Source: Rhodococcus_G sp042754225 (GTDB lineage: Bacteria > Actinomycetota > Actinomycetes > Mycobacteriales > Mycobacteriaceae). Taken from it: a DNA stretch of 6,465 nucleotides. This document shows, piece after piece, positions 6,318 through 6,465 of the stretch (position 1 is its first letter; the number at the start of each line of letters is the position of its first letter). The stretch lies in contig NZ_JBHZAH010000183.1 in the NCBI RefSeq assembly GCF_042754225.1, positions 1-6,465 of the forward strand, written 5' to 3'. Both the position numbers and the translations under genes were made by a program. The notes under the pieces are model-generated. The model did no database searches, was not told where the DNA came from, and saw nothing but the letters and a program-made list of their open reading frames with translations.

Positions 6318-6397
6318 TCGATGATGGTGCCGGCCGTCGGTGGATGCGTCCCACGGCCGGCACCATGCCGGTCAGATCCGCTCGATGATGGTGCCGG
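6318..6397. repeat. 16-bp direct repeat: thiolase 3' end duplicated beyond its stop
   Basis: TCGATGATGGTGCCGG occurs at 6318-6333 and again at 6382-6397, 64 bp apart. The right copy is the minus-strand coding sequence for the last part of the thiolase (GTIIE). The left copy lies downstream of the stop and supplies most of one arm of the terminator hairpin. Partial duplication of the gene end is the simplest explanation. Confidence 0.85.
6324..6366 (-). terminator. Strong hairpin terminator after the thiolase gene
   Basis: ATGGTGCCGGCCGT (6324-6337) and ACGGCCGGCACCAT (6353-6366) are a perfect 14-bp inverted repeat with a 15-base loop. On the minus strand the stem begins 5 bases after the thiolase stop codon (6372-6374). 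The stem is very GC-rich and no U-tract follows, as is common for actinobacterial terminators. It may work from both sides because the plus-strand membrane protein remnant converges on it. Confidence 0.75.
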
Positions 6398-6465
6398 TGG
6401 CCAGCGCGCCGCCCGCGCACATCGAGATCAGGGCGGTCGAGCCGTCGCGGCGCTCGAGCTCGTGC
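6372..6465 (-). CDS. Acetyl-CoA acetyltransferase (thiolase), C-terminal end only
   Basis: Only the last 30 codons and the TGA are in the window; the gene continues beyond its right edge. The peptide includes HELERRDGSTALISMCAGGA and ends ATGTIIERI. This matches the C-terminus of actinobacterial acetyl-CoA acetyltransferases, in which a cysteine in a C-x-G-G motif (here CAGGA, cysteine codon near 6417-6419) acts as the second catalytic cysteine, followed by a hydrophobic strand and an ERI/ERL ending. The family cleaves 3-ketoacyl-CoA or condenses acetyl-CoA in fatty-acid, sterol or polyester metabolism; which one cannot be told from this piece. A strong hairpin directly after the stop ends the unit. 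Confidence 0.85.
   Translation of the reverse strand, partial: HELERRDGSTALISMCAGGALATGTIIERI

Noticed and set aside
6305..6335. tRNA T-arm-like GGGTTCGA near the end of the window
   Set aside because: No acceptor stem, anticodon arm or D-arm can be built around it. The bases belong to the thiolase terminator region.

Overview
The base composition (very GC-rich), the strongly G/C-ending codons and the protein families point to a high-GC actinobacterium. Corynebacteriales/Mycobacteriales (Gordonia, Rhodococcus, Nocardia or Mycobacterium type) fit best. This is inference from composition and family resemblance, not from a search.

Layout from left to right. Positions 32-3379 (minus) hold a large NAD-dependent glutamate dehydrogenase of the GDH-180/Bac_GDH type. 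It has an intact catalytic core but lacks roughly the first 450-480 residues usual for the long actinobacterial enzyme. Positions 3380-3461 hold a compact promoter region with a conspicuous palindromic operator candidate. Positions 3462-4262 (minus) hold an IclR-family regulator immediately upstream of the dehydrogenase on the same strand. Positions 4263-4594 hold no convincing gene, but carry a cluster of GCAAC/GTTGC half-sites upstream of the regulator. Positions 4595-5272 (minus) hold a TenA/THI-4 (haem-oxygenase-like fold) protein with a perfect ribosome binding site and a hairpin over its stop codon. Positions 5273-6171 are a decayed stretch: a coding-like segment with a 24-bp perfect tandem duplication, followed on the plus strand by a small multi-spanning membrane protein gene that is out of frame with itself and has no usable start. 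Positions 6172-6371 are a convergent intergenic region with two strong hairpins. Positions 6372-6465 (minus) are the last 30 codons of a thiolase.

How the parts may work together: the IclR regulator, the operator and the dehydrogenase form a plausible self-contained unit for controlled glutamate catabolism (glutamate to 2-oxoglutarate plus ammonium, making NADH). The TenA-like gene lies upstream on the same strand but is separated by 332 bases and a hairpin, so it is probably independent. The thiolase belongs to another unit that ends at a strong hairpin.

I found no CRISPR array, tRNA, rRNA, integrase or transposase. The most unusual items are the N-terminally short dehydrogenase next to its likely regulator, the palindromic operator, the frameshifted membrane protein gene, and the duplicated 3' end of the thiolase that forms its terminator. 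I do not see a clear new defence or biosynthetic system.
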